Positions 1 through 5,610 of a stretch of DNA of 5,739 bases are shown here, in pieces. The notes beneath the pieces were generated by a model. That model saw only the letters and a program-made list of their open reading frames with translations. It was not told the DNA's origin and ran no database searches. This stretch comes from Limisphaerales bacterium (GTDB lineage: Bacteria; Verrucomicrobiota; Verrucomicrobiia; Limisphaerales; UBA11358): NCBI GenBank assembly GCA_027451565.1, contig DAIDJC010000205.1, forward strand, positions 1 to 5,739, read 5' to 3'. Both the position numbers and the translations under genes were made by a program. How positions within the stretch are numbered: the stretch's first letter is position 1; each line of letters opens with the position of its first letter.

Positions 1-338
1 AGGATTTTACCGTGGATGCCCTGGAGGCATTGATGAATCATCCCTGGCCCGGAAATGTACGGGAGCTGCGAACGGCAATCGAACATTCGGTGGTTTTGGC
101 CCGGGGCGACCGCATTTCCCTGCGCGATCTTCCCGCAGCGGTCCGGGGTGGAACGCCAGCCCCCACGCCAATGGCAGCTCCGGGCAGGGATTTGACGGTA
201 AAAGATGCAGAAAAACAACTCATCGTGCGCGCCTTGCGAGAAACATCAGGAAACCGCACCCGCGCCGCGCAAAAAATTGGAATGAGCCGCAGGACGTTCC
301 ACCGCAAACTCCACGATTATCATCTCGAAGGTTTTTAA
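1..338 (+). CDS. Sigma-54-dependent transcriptional activator (NtrC/Fis type), C-terminal part
   Basis: The window opens inside this gene. The frame is read from base 3 and gives 111 residues before a TAA at 336-338. Visible residues 8-23 include 'HPWPGNVREL', the sensor-2 signature at the end of the sigma-54 AAA+ domain (GNVREL is nearly invariant in NtrC-class activators). It is followed by 'TAIEHSVVLARGDRISLRDLP', the usual end of the ATPase module. After a proline/alanine linker, residues 64-107 form a Fis-type HTH, with 'GNRTRAAQKIGMSRRTFHRK' as the recognition element. The whole protein would hydrolyse ATP to remodel RNA polymerase-sigma-54 at promoters with bound enhancers. The N-terminal sensing domain and Walker motifs lie outside, so response regulator versus other input (GAF, PAS, FHA) cannot be decided. 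The next gene starts only 9 bases after the stop, suggesting co-transcription. Confidence 0.95.
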   Translation, partial: DFTVDALEALMNHPWPGNVRELRTAIEHSVVLARGDRISLRDLPAAVRGGTPAPTPMAAPGRDLTVKDAEKQLIVRALRETSGNRTRAAQKIGMSRRTFHRKLHDYHLEGF

Positions 339-347
339 TAATCACCC

Positions 348-2222
348 ATGTCTCACAGTATTCGTCTTCATAGTTGGATTCTTGCCCTGGAAAGCAACCG
401 GGGACGCCGCATTTTATGGGTCCTTGCCGGGAGCCTGGCTTTGGCGGCCTTGATGGTCTGGTTTGACCTGAGCTGCTACCGTGGCTTGTCGGCGCCGGAT
501 GCCATGGAAATGGCCCAGGTGGCCCGCAACCTGGCCACGGGTCACGGCTTTAGAACCCAGTCCATTACCCCCTTTCGAGAATATCTTGCCGACAGGCATT
601 CACCGGGCGACACCACAAGCAGTCTTCTGTTAAGCCAGCCCGGCGGCTATTACCCTGACTTGGTCCAACCCCCGTTATACCCATGTATCCTGGCCGGAGC
701 GCTGAAACTGACCAAGCCGGATTATTCCATCAATAACGGGAAACGATTCTGGTCGGCCAACGGTCATTTCAAACGTTACAAGCCTGAATTTTTCATTGCG
801 ATTCTCAACCAGTTGCTGCTGTTTGTTGCGGCTGGGCTGACATTTCTGCTGGCCAGGATATGGTTTGACAACACAGTGGCATGGCTTTCCTTGCTGGTGA
901 TGTTGGGAAACCGCACGCTCTGGCAGTTCACGATTTCAGGTTTGCCCGCGCTTTTTTTATTAGTCCAGATTTTGGGTCTGGCCCATGTCTTGACCCGGCT
1001 GCAAGCCGCTGTGGAACCCTCATCCGCCTCCTCTCATAACACCAAAGTCTGGGCGTTCGCTGCGGGTGTTTTGGCAGGGATGGGGCTGCTCACCCAATAC
1101 GCCTGCGGATGGATCATCCTGCCGGTGTTGTTTTTTGTGCTTTTCCATGGCGGGGTGGCTCGAAAAACCCTTGTGGCGTTTACCCTGCTGGGATTCTTTC
1201 TCCTCGCATCACCCTGGCTGGCTCGCAACTGGCTCCTGACAGGCATGCCTTTCGGGCACGCCACATTTGCCATCCTGGAGGGCACGGATCTCTTTCATGG
1301 CCGAACCATGGATGAGTCCTATGCCCCAGCCATGGCCGGTGCTCTTCTTCATGGCGGCTGGGTTTCCATGATCACCCACAAGCTTGCCCACAACCTGTTG
1401 GATTTGTTGCAAAATTCAGTTCCGCACCTGGGCGGCTGGTGCGGAGTCCTGTTTTTTTGCGGGCTCTTTTTGGGATATCAAAACCAGGGGCCCAGGCGGC
1501 TCCGCCATTTCACCCTGGCTTGCCTGGGCGTTTTCATGGTGGCTCAGGCGCTGGGCCGCACCTGGCTTTCAACCGTTTCACCGGAATTCAATTCCGAAAA
1601 CCTGCTCGTGATCCTTACGCCCCTCATCATTATTTACGCCATGGCATTTTTCATGACGCTCCTGGAATCCATCCAGTTTCCTGCACCCATGGCGCGTGCG
1701 GGTTTCATGGCGGTGGTGGTCCTCTTCCTGAACCTGCCTTTTCTGGCAGATTTTGTGCCCCCTGCTCCCTCCACCGTGGTTTACCCGCCTTATTATCCAC
1801 CGGAAATCTCCCAGGTTTGCCAATGGATGAAGCCGGATGAACTCATGATGAGTGATGTGCCGTGGGCAGTGGCCTGGTATGGGCGCCATGCCTGCATTGG
1901 TCTCACCGAAGGCTCCGGGGAGGACTTTGCGGAGGTGAACCGAAAATTTCAGCCGGTCAGGGGACTTTATCTCACTCCCATGACGCTGGATGATAAATTT
2001 TTCACAGACGTCATCCGGTCGGATCGCGATGGTTGGAACCGGCTGATTCTGGGCTTTATCATCCAAGACGCAGTGGAGCAGGCTGGAAATGGGCCAAGCG
2101 TGTCCAGGACGGACGGGAATAAAACTCCGGGCCGGGTTGATTACCTGGGAGATTTTCCCTTGCGCACTGCGAAATCGCTGGACGGGGGATTATTCCTGAC
2201 GGATAGACCGCGATGGGAATAG
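348..2222 (+). CDS. GT-C fold membrane glycosyltransferase, family 39-like
   Basis: This is a 624-residue multi-pass inner-membrane protein. Hydrophobic segments are visible near residues 21-39, 148-171, 176-188, 198-216, 235-253, 254-268, 273-292, 365-377, 388-402, 418-439 and 450-470. After the first segment, a loop carries 'SAPDAMEMAQVARNLATGHG' (48-67), with an acidic residue as in the catalytic first loop of GT-C enzymes. 'QPPLYPCILAGAL' (107-119) matches the conserved PPLYP element of PMT_2/ArnT/Rgt-type proteins. Such enzymes move a sugar from a polyprenyl-phosphate donor to lipid or protein on the periplasmic side; the substrate here cannot be read. Residues 471-624 form a soluble tail with 'MSDVPWAVAWYG' (501-512). 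The start at 348 has only a weak, distant purine run (327-331) in front; translation may couple to the upstream activator gene. The family assignment is secure and the function is only general. Confidence 0.85.
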   Translation: MSHSIRLHSWILALESNRGRRILWVLAGSLALAALMVWFDLSCYRGLSAPDAMEMAQVARNLATGHGFRTQSITPFREYLADRHSPGDTTSSLLLSQPGGYYPDLVQPPLYPCILAGALKLTKPDYSINNGKRFWSANGHFKRYKPEFFIAILNQLLLFVAAGLTFLLARIWFDNTVAWLSLLVMLGNRTLWQFTISGLPALFLLVQILGLAHVLTRLQAAVEPSSASSHNTKVWAFAAGVLAGMGLLTQYACGWIILPVLFFVLFHGGVARKTLVAFTLLGFFLLASPWLARNWLLTGMPFGHATFAILEGTDLFHGRTMDESYAPAMAGALLHGGWVSMITHKLAHNLLDLLQNSVPHLGGWCGVLFFCGLFLGYQNQGPRRLRHFTLACLGVFMVAQALGRTWLSTVSPEFNSENLLVILTPLIIIYAMAFFMTLLESIQFPAPMARAGFMAVVVLFLNLPFLADFVPPAPSTVVYPPYYPPEISQVCQWMKPDELMMSDVPWAVAWYGRHACIGLTEGSGEDFAEVNRKFQPVRGLYLTPMTLDDKFFTDVIRSDRDGWNRLILGFIIQDAVEQAGNGPSVSRTDGNKTPGRVDYLGDFPLRTAKSLDGGLFLTDRPRWE

Positions 2223-2287
2223 GTTTTTACCGGCTTCAGGCATCCGGCTGGATCACATGGTGTGGGGTCACGCTGGATTGAACTGGC
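2223..2287. other. Convergent intergenic gap, no clear terminator
   Basis: This 65-base gap separates the glycosyltransferase stop from the stop of the oppositely oriented exbD. I looked for a GC-rich stem followed by a T run on either strand. I found only very short stems (for example CACA-TGG-TGTG and ATCC-GGCT-GGAT) and a direct repeat GCTGGAT at 2247-2253 and 2272-2278. None is a convincing intrinsic terminator. Termination may be Rho-dependent. Confidence 0.4.
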
Positions 2288-2689
2288 TTACTGTGTGGCC
2301 ATTCCAACCTTTTGAATATCCAGTTCCTGAAGCACGTCCAGAACTGAAACCATGTGTTGGTAATCCACCTGATCATCGCCTTTCACCACCACGCCCATTT
2401 CAGGATCAGCCTCCTTGTCGCGGGCCAGGTCTGTTTTAAGCTGGGAAACGGAGACGGTCTTTGAATCTAGAAAAACCACACCTTGGGCATTCAGGACAAT
2501 ATGGTGAATGGAAGGTTGGTGGGGTTTGGCGGGAGGCGCCTTGCCTGAGGGGAGGTTTAACTCCAGGTTATTCATCAACTGCGGAGTGGTGATGATGAAA
2601 ATCACCAGCAAAACAAACACCAGGTCCAAGAGTGGAGTGATATTCAATTCTGCCATGGTGCCATGACGGCGCGAAGAGGTTTTTTTCAT
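2288..2689 (-). CDS. exbD: ExbD/TolR family proton-channel subunit (second copy, distal)
   Basis: This 133-residue protein has the normal ExbD length and layout: a short basic cytoplasmic N-terminus, one membrane helix (about 20-38), then a periplasmic domain. 'ELNITPLLDL' (14-23) is the hallmark, and Asp22 matches the proton-carrying aspartate of the family (Asp25 in E. coli ExbD). The periplasmic part contains 'GVVVKGDDQVDYQHMVSVLD', typical of the ExbD/TolR fold ('v.i.gD..v.y..v..vld'). With an ExbB pentamer it would form the channel that energises the TonB-type protein. Its ATG overlaps the TGA of the TonB-like gene by four bases (ATGA) and has no good Shine-Dalgarno of its own, so translational coupling is likely. 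It is last in the cluster and ends in TAA. The membrane segment is almost identical to that of the other ExbD, while the periplasmic domains differ strongly. Confidence 0.95.
   Translation of the reverse strand: MKKTSSRRHGTMAELNITPLLDLVFVLLVIFIITTPQLMNNLELNLPSGKAPPAKPHQPSIHHIVLNAQGVVFLDSKTVSVSQLKTDLARDKEADPEMGVVVKGDDQVDYQHMVSVLDVLQELDIQKVGMATQ
2586..2650 (-). repeat. Nucleotide-similar membrane-helix segment shared by the two exbD genes (copy 1)
   Basis: Compared by eye with 3655-3719, 54 of 65 bases match without gaps, including an identical 20-base run (2592-2611 against 3661-3680). The segment encodes the ELNITPLLDL motif and membrane helix. The protein difference over this span is one residue (V against A at position 24), so most base changes are silent. 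It marks an old duplication under strong selection rather than a mobile repeat. Confidence 0.6.
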
Positions 2690-3354
2690 TGGAGGGCAGG
2701 CTCAGATTCTTCCTCGGTATCAAACCGGATGGTGACCAGGGGCGGAAAATTAGTGGGAGGCGGACGGTCAATGGATTTAACCTTGTCAAAGACCTGGCGC
2801 ACGGACTGGTCCCAAACCTGGTTGCCGGAACCTTTTTCCCAGGAAATTCCAAAGAGGTTGCCCTGACGATCCACATGCACCTGAACCTCGGCCACGTAGG
2901 AGGCATCATCCATGTCCTCGGGACGATTCCATTGGTCCCGCAGCACATATTCCATGTAGCCCTTGTAAAGTTGAACAGGGTCGCTTTCAGAATTGACCTG
3001 TTTGCCGCCGCCGAATTCGAAGGAGGGCAGTTCAGCCGGAGGCGGAGCCACCACTGGAGGGGCAGCCGATGGCGGTGGCGGGACTGACTTGGGAGCCTCC
3101 ATTTTTGGGGCCTCAACCACCTTGGGCGGTTCCACCTTGGGTGGTGGTGGTGTCTTTGGCGGTTCCTTGGGCTTGACCGGCGGCTTTTCCTTGACCATTT
3201 GAACCGAAATTTTTTGGAGTTTTTTGCCCAAATAACCCTCCCGGGCGGCAAAATAAATCATCGCCGCCACCAGCAAGGCGTGGAAGATGAAAGAAATAGT
3301 CAGGTTGACCTTGGACGAATTTCTTTTTGCCTTGGGTTGGGACTGGGGGATCAT
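2686..3354 (-). CDS. TonB/TolA-family energy transducer
   Basis: The protein has 222 residues. Residues 1-16 are basic, 17-36 form a single membrane anchor ('LTISFIFHALLVAAMIYFAA'), and 56-108 are rich in Pro, Lys and Glu (KPPVKPKEPPKTPPPPKV...), the periplasm-spanning linker seen in TonB proteins. Residues 125-212 form a C-terminal domain of TonB_C/TolA_C type: 'YMEYVLRDQW', then 'VAEVQVHVDRQGNLFGISWE' and a final 'VTIRF' strand. It would carry proton-motive energy from ExbB/ExbD to outer-membrane receptors. The early 'Y...L...W' helix is rather TolA-like, so I give no gene symbol; no tolB or pal is visible nearby. The start is set at 3354: this ATG overlaps the upstream exbD stop by four bases and has a strong GGAGGT six bases before it. 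An in-frame ATG at 3405 would add 17 residues lying inside exbD and lacks this support. The stop overlaps the next exbD by ATGA. Confidence 0.92.
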   Translation of the reverse strand: MIPQSQPKAKRNSSKVNLTISFIFHALLVAAMIYFAAREGYLGKKLQKISVQMVKEKPPVKPKEPPKTPPPPKVEPPKVVEAPKMEAPKSVPPPPSAAPPVVAPPPAELPSFEFGGGKQVNSESDPVQLYKGYMEYVLRDQWNRPEDMDDASYVAEVQVHVDRQGNLFGISWEKGSGNQVWDQSVRQVFDKVKSIDRPPPTNFPPLVTIRFDTEEESEPALQ

Positions 3355-3758
3355 TTGGCCACCTCCGTGGCAAGGTCCACTTTTACAATATTGGCCTGCT
3401 GGCACAGGTCCAGAACGGCCCGGATGTCCTTGTAATGCGTCTTGGCGTCCCCGCGCACAATTACATTCAAATCCGGATCATCTTCACGAAGGCTGAGCAG
3501 ATCCTGAAGCAGCTCATCCAGTCGAATCTGTTTGGTGTTCAGGAAAAGATGCCCTTGTGAATCCAGGGAAATATAATTGGCCTTGCGCGGCGGATCCTTT
3601 TCATGCTTGGACGCGGTTGGCAATTTTAGATTCGTGTCCTTTACGGGCGGAATCGTGGTAATGATGAAAATCACCAGCAACACAAACGCCAAATCCAGCA
3701 GCGGGGTGATGTTCAGTTCCGTCAGTGATTCATGAGCGGAGTGCGAACACTTTTTCAT
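3351..3758 (-). CDS. exbD: ExbD/TolR family proton-channel subunit (first copy, proximal)
   Basis: This is a 135-residue ExbD-type protein: N-terminal 'MKKCSHSAHESLT', the signature 'ELNITPLLDL' (14-23) with Asp22 in the proton-pathway position, a membrane helix to about residue 38 ending 'VIFIITT', and a periplasmic domain with 'LNVIVRGDAKTHYKDIRAVL'. It is immediately downstream of the ExbB-like gene (ATGA overlap) and overlaps the TonB-like gene by ATGA at its end. This is the conventional exbB-exbD pairing, so it is the likelier main channel partner. No own Shine-Dalgarno is visible; translation is probably coupled. It differs from the distal ExbD throughout the periplasmic part, so the two may have separate roles or form mixed dimers (inference). 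Confidence 0.95.
   Translation of the reverse strand: MKKCSHSAHESLTELNITPLLDLAFVLLVIFIITTIPPVKDTNLKLPTASKHEKDPPRKANYISLDSQGHLFLNTKQIRLDELLQDLLSLREDDPDLNVIVRGDAKTHYKDIRAVLDLCQQANIVKVDLATEVAK
3361..3366 (-). promoter_or_regulatory. Ribosome binding site of the TonB-like gene
   Basis: On the minus strand GGAGGT is followed by six bases and then the ATG at 3354. It is the only textbook Shine-Dalgarno in the cluster, and it decides the start of the TonB-like gene against the upstream in-frame ATG at 3405. It lies inside the last codons of the preceding exbD. Confidence 0.8.
3655..3719 (-). repeat. Nucleotide-similar membrane-helix segment shared by the two exbD genes (copy 2)
   Basis: Partner of 2586-2650 (54 of 65 bases identical, ungapped). 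It covers the ELNITPLLDL signature and the membrane helix of the proximal ExbD. Confidence 0.6.
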
Positions 3759-4576
3759 GGGTTCGGTCGTTTCAGTGCATCCGCAATACGGTCCTCGATA
3801 TCGCGATTATCCACGTAAGCATGCTCAATCTGGTTGGCATAGCGGCTGGCGAAACCGTCCAATTCCTGGGTGATATGACGGATGGTGGTGACCATGAAAT
3901 TGTAGCCAAACATGGCTGGAATGGCGACCAGAAGGCCCGTGACAGTGGCCACCAAGGCCGCTGCCACACCGGGAGCCATGGCCGTCAAACTGGCCTGCTG
4001 CGCCACCGCGATCCCCGCAAAAGTGGACATCACGCCCCAGACCGTCCCAAGCAAGCCGATGAACGGTCCGCCTGCCACTGCTGTGGAAAGAACAATCATG
4101 CCCTTTTCCAACCCCATGGCCTCTGCCGCGGCAGCCTCTTCCATGACCACCTTGACCGCTGCAAACGAGGCGCCGCTGATCTTGGTTTGTCTGGCCAGCG
4201 CCAGATGATCGGTGTTGCCCTCGCCCTGACTCGTGACCGCAAAGGTTTTGACCGTGACCGGGTTGTTTTTCAAATGATACGCCACTTCCTCCGCAGCACG
4301 CTGGTAAACATGAAATGCCGGGGCGCCTTCAAATATTTCCCCTTTTCGATGAATGTCCAGGGGGTCGCGTGTGGAGCTGTAGGCCTCAAAAAAGCGCCGG
4401 GCGGCCCGCCTCGCTATGACCAGTTGCCTCACTTTGGAAATAATGATGGTCCAACTGAACATCGAGAGCAGAAGCAGCACGGCGATGGTTGTTTTTCCCT
4501 CGGGCGTGGCTTTTTCTATGGCAAATTGCAGCGCGCCGTCGGCCAGCATGGGATGGAGTAATCCTGTAATAATCAT
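3755..4576 (-). CDS. exbB: ExbB/TolQ/MotA-family proton channel protein
   Basis: The protein has 273 residues from ATG 4576. Helix 1 is about 29-47 ('TTIAVLLLLSMFSWTIIIS'), followed by a long cytoplasmic stretch (48-160), helix 2 about 162-188 with the family signature 'GPFIGLLGTVWGVMSTF' (170-186), and helix 3 about 203-226 with 'PGVAAALVATVTGLLVAIPA'. These are the hallmarks of the MotA/TolQ/ExbB fold, whose pentamer surrounds an ExbD dimer. The opening '..F.IEKATPEGK' is common in verrucomicrobial members, from memory. I chose 4576 because it places the N-terminus at normal length. The frame stays open to an ATG at 4738, but that would overlap the regulator gene by about 90 bases; 4549 is another possible start. 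No strong Shine-Dalgarno precedes 4576. It is first of four genes joined by ATGA overlaps. ExbB and TolQ cannot be told apart without the outer-membrane partners. Confidence 0.93.
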   Translation of the reverse strand: MIITGLLHPMLADGALQFAIEKATPEGKTTIAVLLLLSMFSWTIIISKVRQLVIARRAARRFFEAYSSTRDPLDIHRKGEIFEGAPAFHVYQRAAEEVAYHLKNNPVTVKTFAVTSQGEGNTDHLALARQTKISGASFAAVKVVMEEAAAAEAMGLEKGMIVLSTAVAGGPFIGLLGTVWGVMSTFAGIAVAQQASLTAMAPGVAAALVATVTGLLVAIPAMFGYNFMVTTIRHITQELDGFASRYANQIEHAYVDNRDIEDRIADALKRPNP

Positions 4577-4612
4577 ATCTTTGCTTTCTAAACGAATAAA
4601 TGGTGTTTTGAT

Positions 4613-4636
4613 TCCATCATCCCGCCGGAAGATGGA
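4613..4636. promoter_or_regulatory. Imperfect 24-bp palindrome before exbB (operator or RNA hairpin)
   Basis: The arms TCCATC and GATGGA (4613-4618 and 4631-4636) are exactly complementary. Inside them three more pairs follow a single mismatch, giving 10 of 12 possible pairs overall. It sits in the 71-base gap between the regulator stop and the exbB start, 36 bases before the ATG. No T run follows on the minus strand, so it is not a standard intrinsic terminator. It could be an operator for a dimeric repressor or a hairpin affecting readthrough or mRNA processing. I found no convincing -35/-10 pair in this gap. Confidence 0.45.
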
Positions 4637-4647
4637 TTCCAATTGTC

Positions 4648-5505
4648 TTACTTTTTCTGTCGTCGGCGGTGGCTGCGCGGCTGGGTTTCCTGGGCCAGCC
4701 TTTTGCGCCCGGCGGATGCGGGCAGCGGATTTAAACACGGGGCCGCTTCATCAAGATGGAATGACTTGTCCAGGCGCGAAACATCCGCGTCGGAAGCCCG
4801 CAACGAGGATGGCGCCTCAAGCGGCGTCGAGAATCCCGCCATTTGAATCCGCAAGGCAGACTGGTAGGCATGCAGGGAAACTCCAAATTCCTTTCGGAAA
4901 AGACCCCGCAAATGCCGCTCACTGCAATTGATCCGGGCCGCTAGTTCCGGCGCCGCAGAAAAGCAAAATTCCATGCGCGTCATCCGGCTCAGCAGTTGCC
5001 AGAACCGGTGCCTGAGTTTGTGTCCGTCCCCGGGTGATGAATTGCCTTCGCCGGTGAAATCCGCCGTAGCAGCCGCCCATAATTGCAACAGGGCGCATCT
5101 CAAAGGCAATTGCTCCGTGTGCAAAAGCCCTGATATGCGTGTGAATTTCTGGCCGATTGGATCAGACGCGTAAAAAAAACGGACGGGAACCCAGGGTTTC
5201 CGGCGGGCAACTTCAATTCGATGCCATTCAACAACCGTAAGAAGTCCTTCCAGGTCATGTGGCTGGACTGTAAAATATTGAAGTTTGAAGGTTTCCAACT
5301 GACTTGCCCGCAACAAACCCTTCACGTCATCTGCCACTACCAGGACGTCACCCTTGCTCAAAAGCACCGTGGGACTGTCATGGACCAGCCAATACCCGGA
5401 CCCTCCCGCAACGCGAGCCACCAACCATCCTTCAAAAGAGGGTTGGTGCTCGGCCGCCGGAGCAATCATGAACTGCTGCAAAATGAGGTGTTGACCAAAG
5501 GTCAC
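4648..5505 (-). CDS. AraC-type transcriptional regulator with atypical C-terminus
   Basis: The protein has 285 residues. Residues 20-95 resemble the cupin-like ligand-sensing front of AraC regulators ('GYWLVHDSPTVLLSKGDVLV', then 'LLRASQLETFKLQYFTV'). Residues 172-222 contain an AraC-type first HTH: 'LAARINCSERHLRGLFRKEF', then 'GVSLHAYQSALRIQMA'. In the family a second HTH with a 'GF/GY...F...FK...G..P' pattern should follow; here residues 223-285 do not show it and end in a basic tail (RSHRRRQKK). The start is GTG at 5505, since no in-frame ATG lies between it and the stop at 5545-5547. ATG 5469 (residue 13) is the alternative; neither has a clear Shine-Dalgarno. It lies 71 bases upstream of exbB on the same strand, so it may regulate the ExbBD-TonB unit, perhaps in response to a small molecule. 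That link is inference. DNA binding could be altered if the second HTH is truly absent. Confidence 0.85.
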   Translation of the reverse strand: MTFGQHLILQQFMIAPAAEHQPSFEGWLVARVAGGSGYWLVHDSPTVLLSKGDVLVVADDVKGLLRASQLETFKLQYFTVQPHDLEGLLTVVEWHRIEVARRKPWVPVRFFYASDPIGQKFTRISGLLHTEQLPLRCALLQLWAAATADFTGEGNSSPGDGHKLRHRFWQLLSRMTRMEFCFSAAPELAARINCSERHLRGLFRKEFGVSLHAYQSALRIQMAGFSTPLEAPSSLRASDADVSRLDKSFHLDEAAPCLNPLPASAGRKRLAQETQPRSHRRRQKK

Positions 5506-5533
5506 AGCCCATGAAGCATGGCGGCGGTATTTT

Positions 5534-5605
5534 ACGATTGTGTGTCAACTTGGAAACGATTGCGAAACGATGCTTCTTTGGATGCTTTTGGGGCTGTCTT
5601 GGGGC
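5534..5605 (-). promoter_or_regulatory. Helically phased direct repeats upstream of the AraC gene
   Basis: On the plus strand ACGAT occurs at 5534, 5556 and 5567 (steps of 22 and 11). It is extended to GAAACGAT in the last two copies and to ACGATTG in the first two. ATGCTT occurs at 5570 and 5582 (step 12) and TTGGGGC at 5588 and 5599 (step 11). All lie between the TPR stop and the AraC start. Spacing near one helical turn would suit a protein binding one face of the DNA. A TTGACA is present on the minus strand at 5550-5545, but no -10 box stands 16-18 bases after it; TAAAAT (5535-5530) is only 8 bases away. Confidence 0.35.
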
Positions 5606-5610
5606 GGAAT

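Noticed and set aside
1578..2066. 162-residue open frame on the minus strand inside the glycosyltransferase gene
   Set aside because: It lies fully antisense to a well-supported membrane protein, has His/Arg-rich composition typical of shadow frames and shows no recognisable domain.
2993..3202. Glycine-rich small protein on the plus strand
   Set aside because: The Gly-rich pattern is just the complement of the Pro/Lys repeat codons of the TonB linker.
2568..3251. 227-residue minus-strand frame overlapping the TonB-like gene
   Set aside because: It is an out-of-frame reading of the proline/lysine-rich TonB linker, giving Arg/Trp-rich low-complexity sequence; the TonB frame has the anchor, linker and C-terminal domain.
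3395..3415. Possible sigma-54 promoter around TGGCAC on the plus strand
   Set aside because: The TTGC half is absent at the required spacing and the site lies inside a coding region of the opposite strand.
3725..4561. 278-residue open frame on the plus strand opposite exbB
   Set aside because: Long but fully antisense to a gene with clear ExbB signatures; rich in Gly, His and Arg, with no family motif. GC-biased third positions of exbB keep it open.
4577..4738. N-terminal extension of the ExbB-like protein to an ATG at 4738
   Set aside because: It would overlap the regulator gene by about 90 bases and add 54 residues with no family similarity; the ATG at 4576 gives the normal layout.
4731..4922. 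Frameshift that would restore the second HTH of the AraC protein
   Set aside because: Translating both other frames by eye showed early stops and no 'GF...F.R.FK' pattern.
5530..5550. Sigma-70 promoter using TTGACA upstream of the AraC gene
   Set aside because: The nearest -10-like hexamer (TAAAAT) is only 8 bases from TTGACA; with a 17-base spacer the -10 position is GC-rich, so the pair does not form a promoter.
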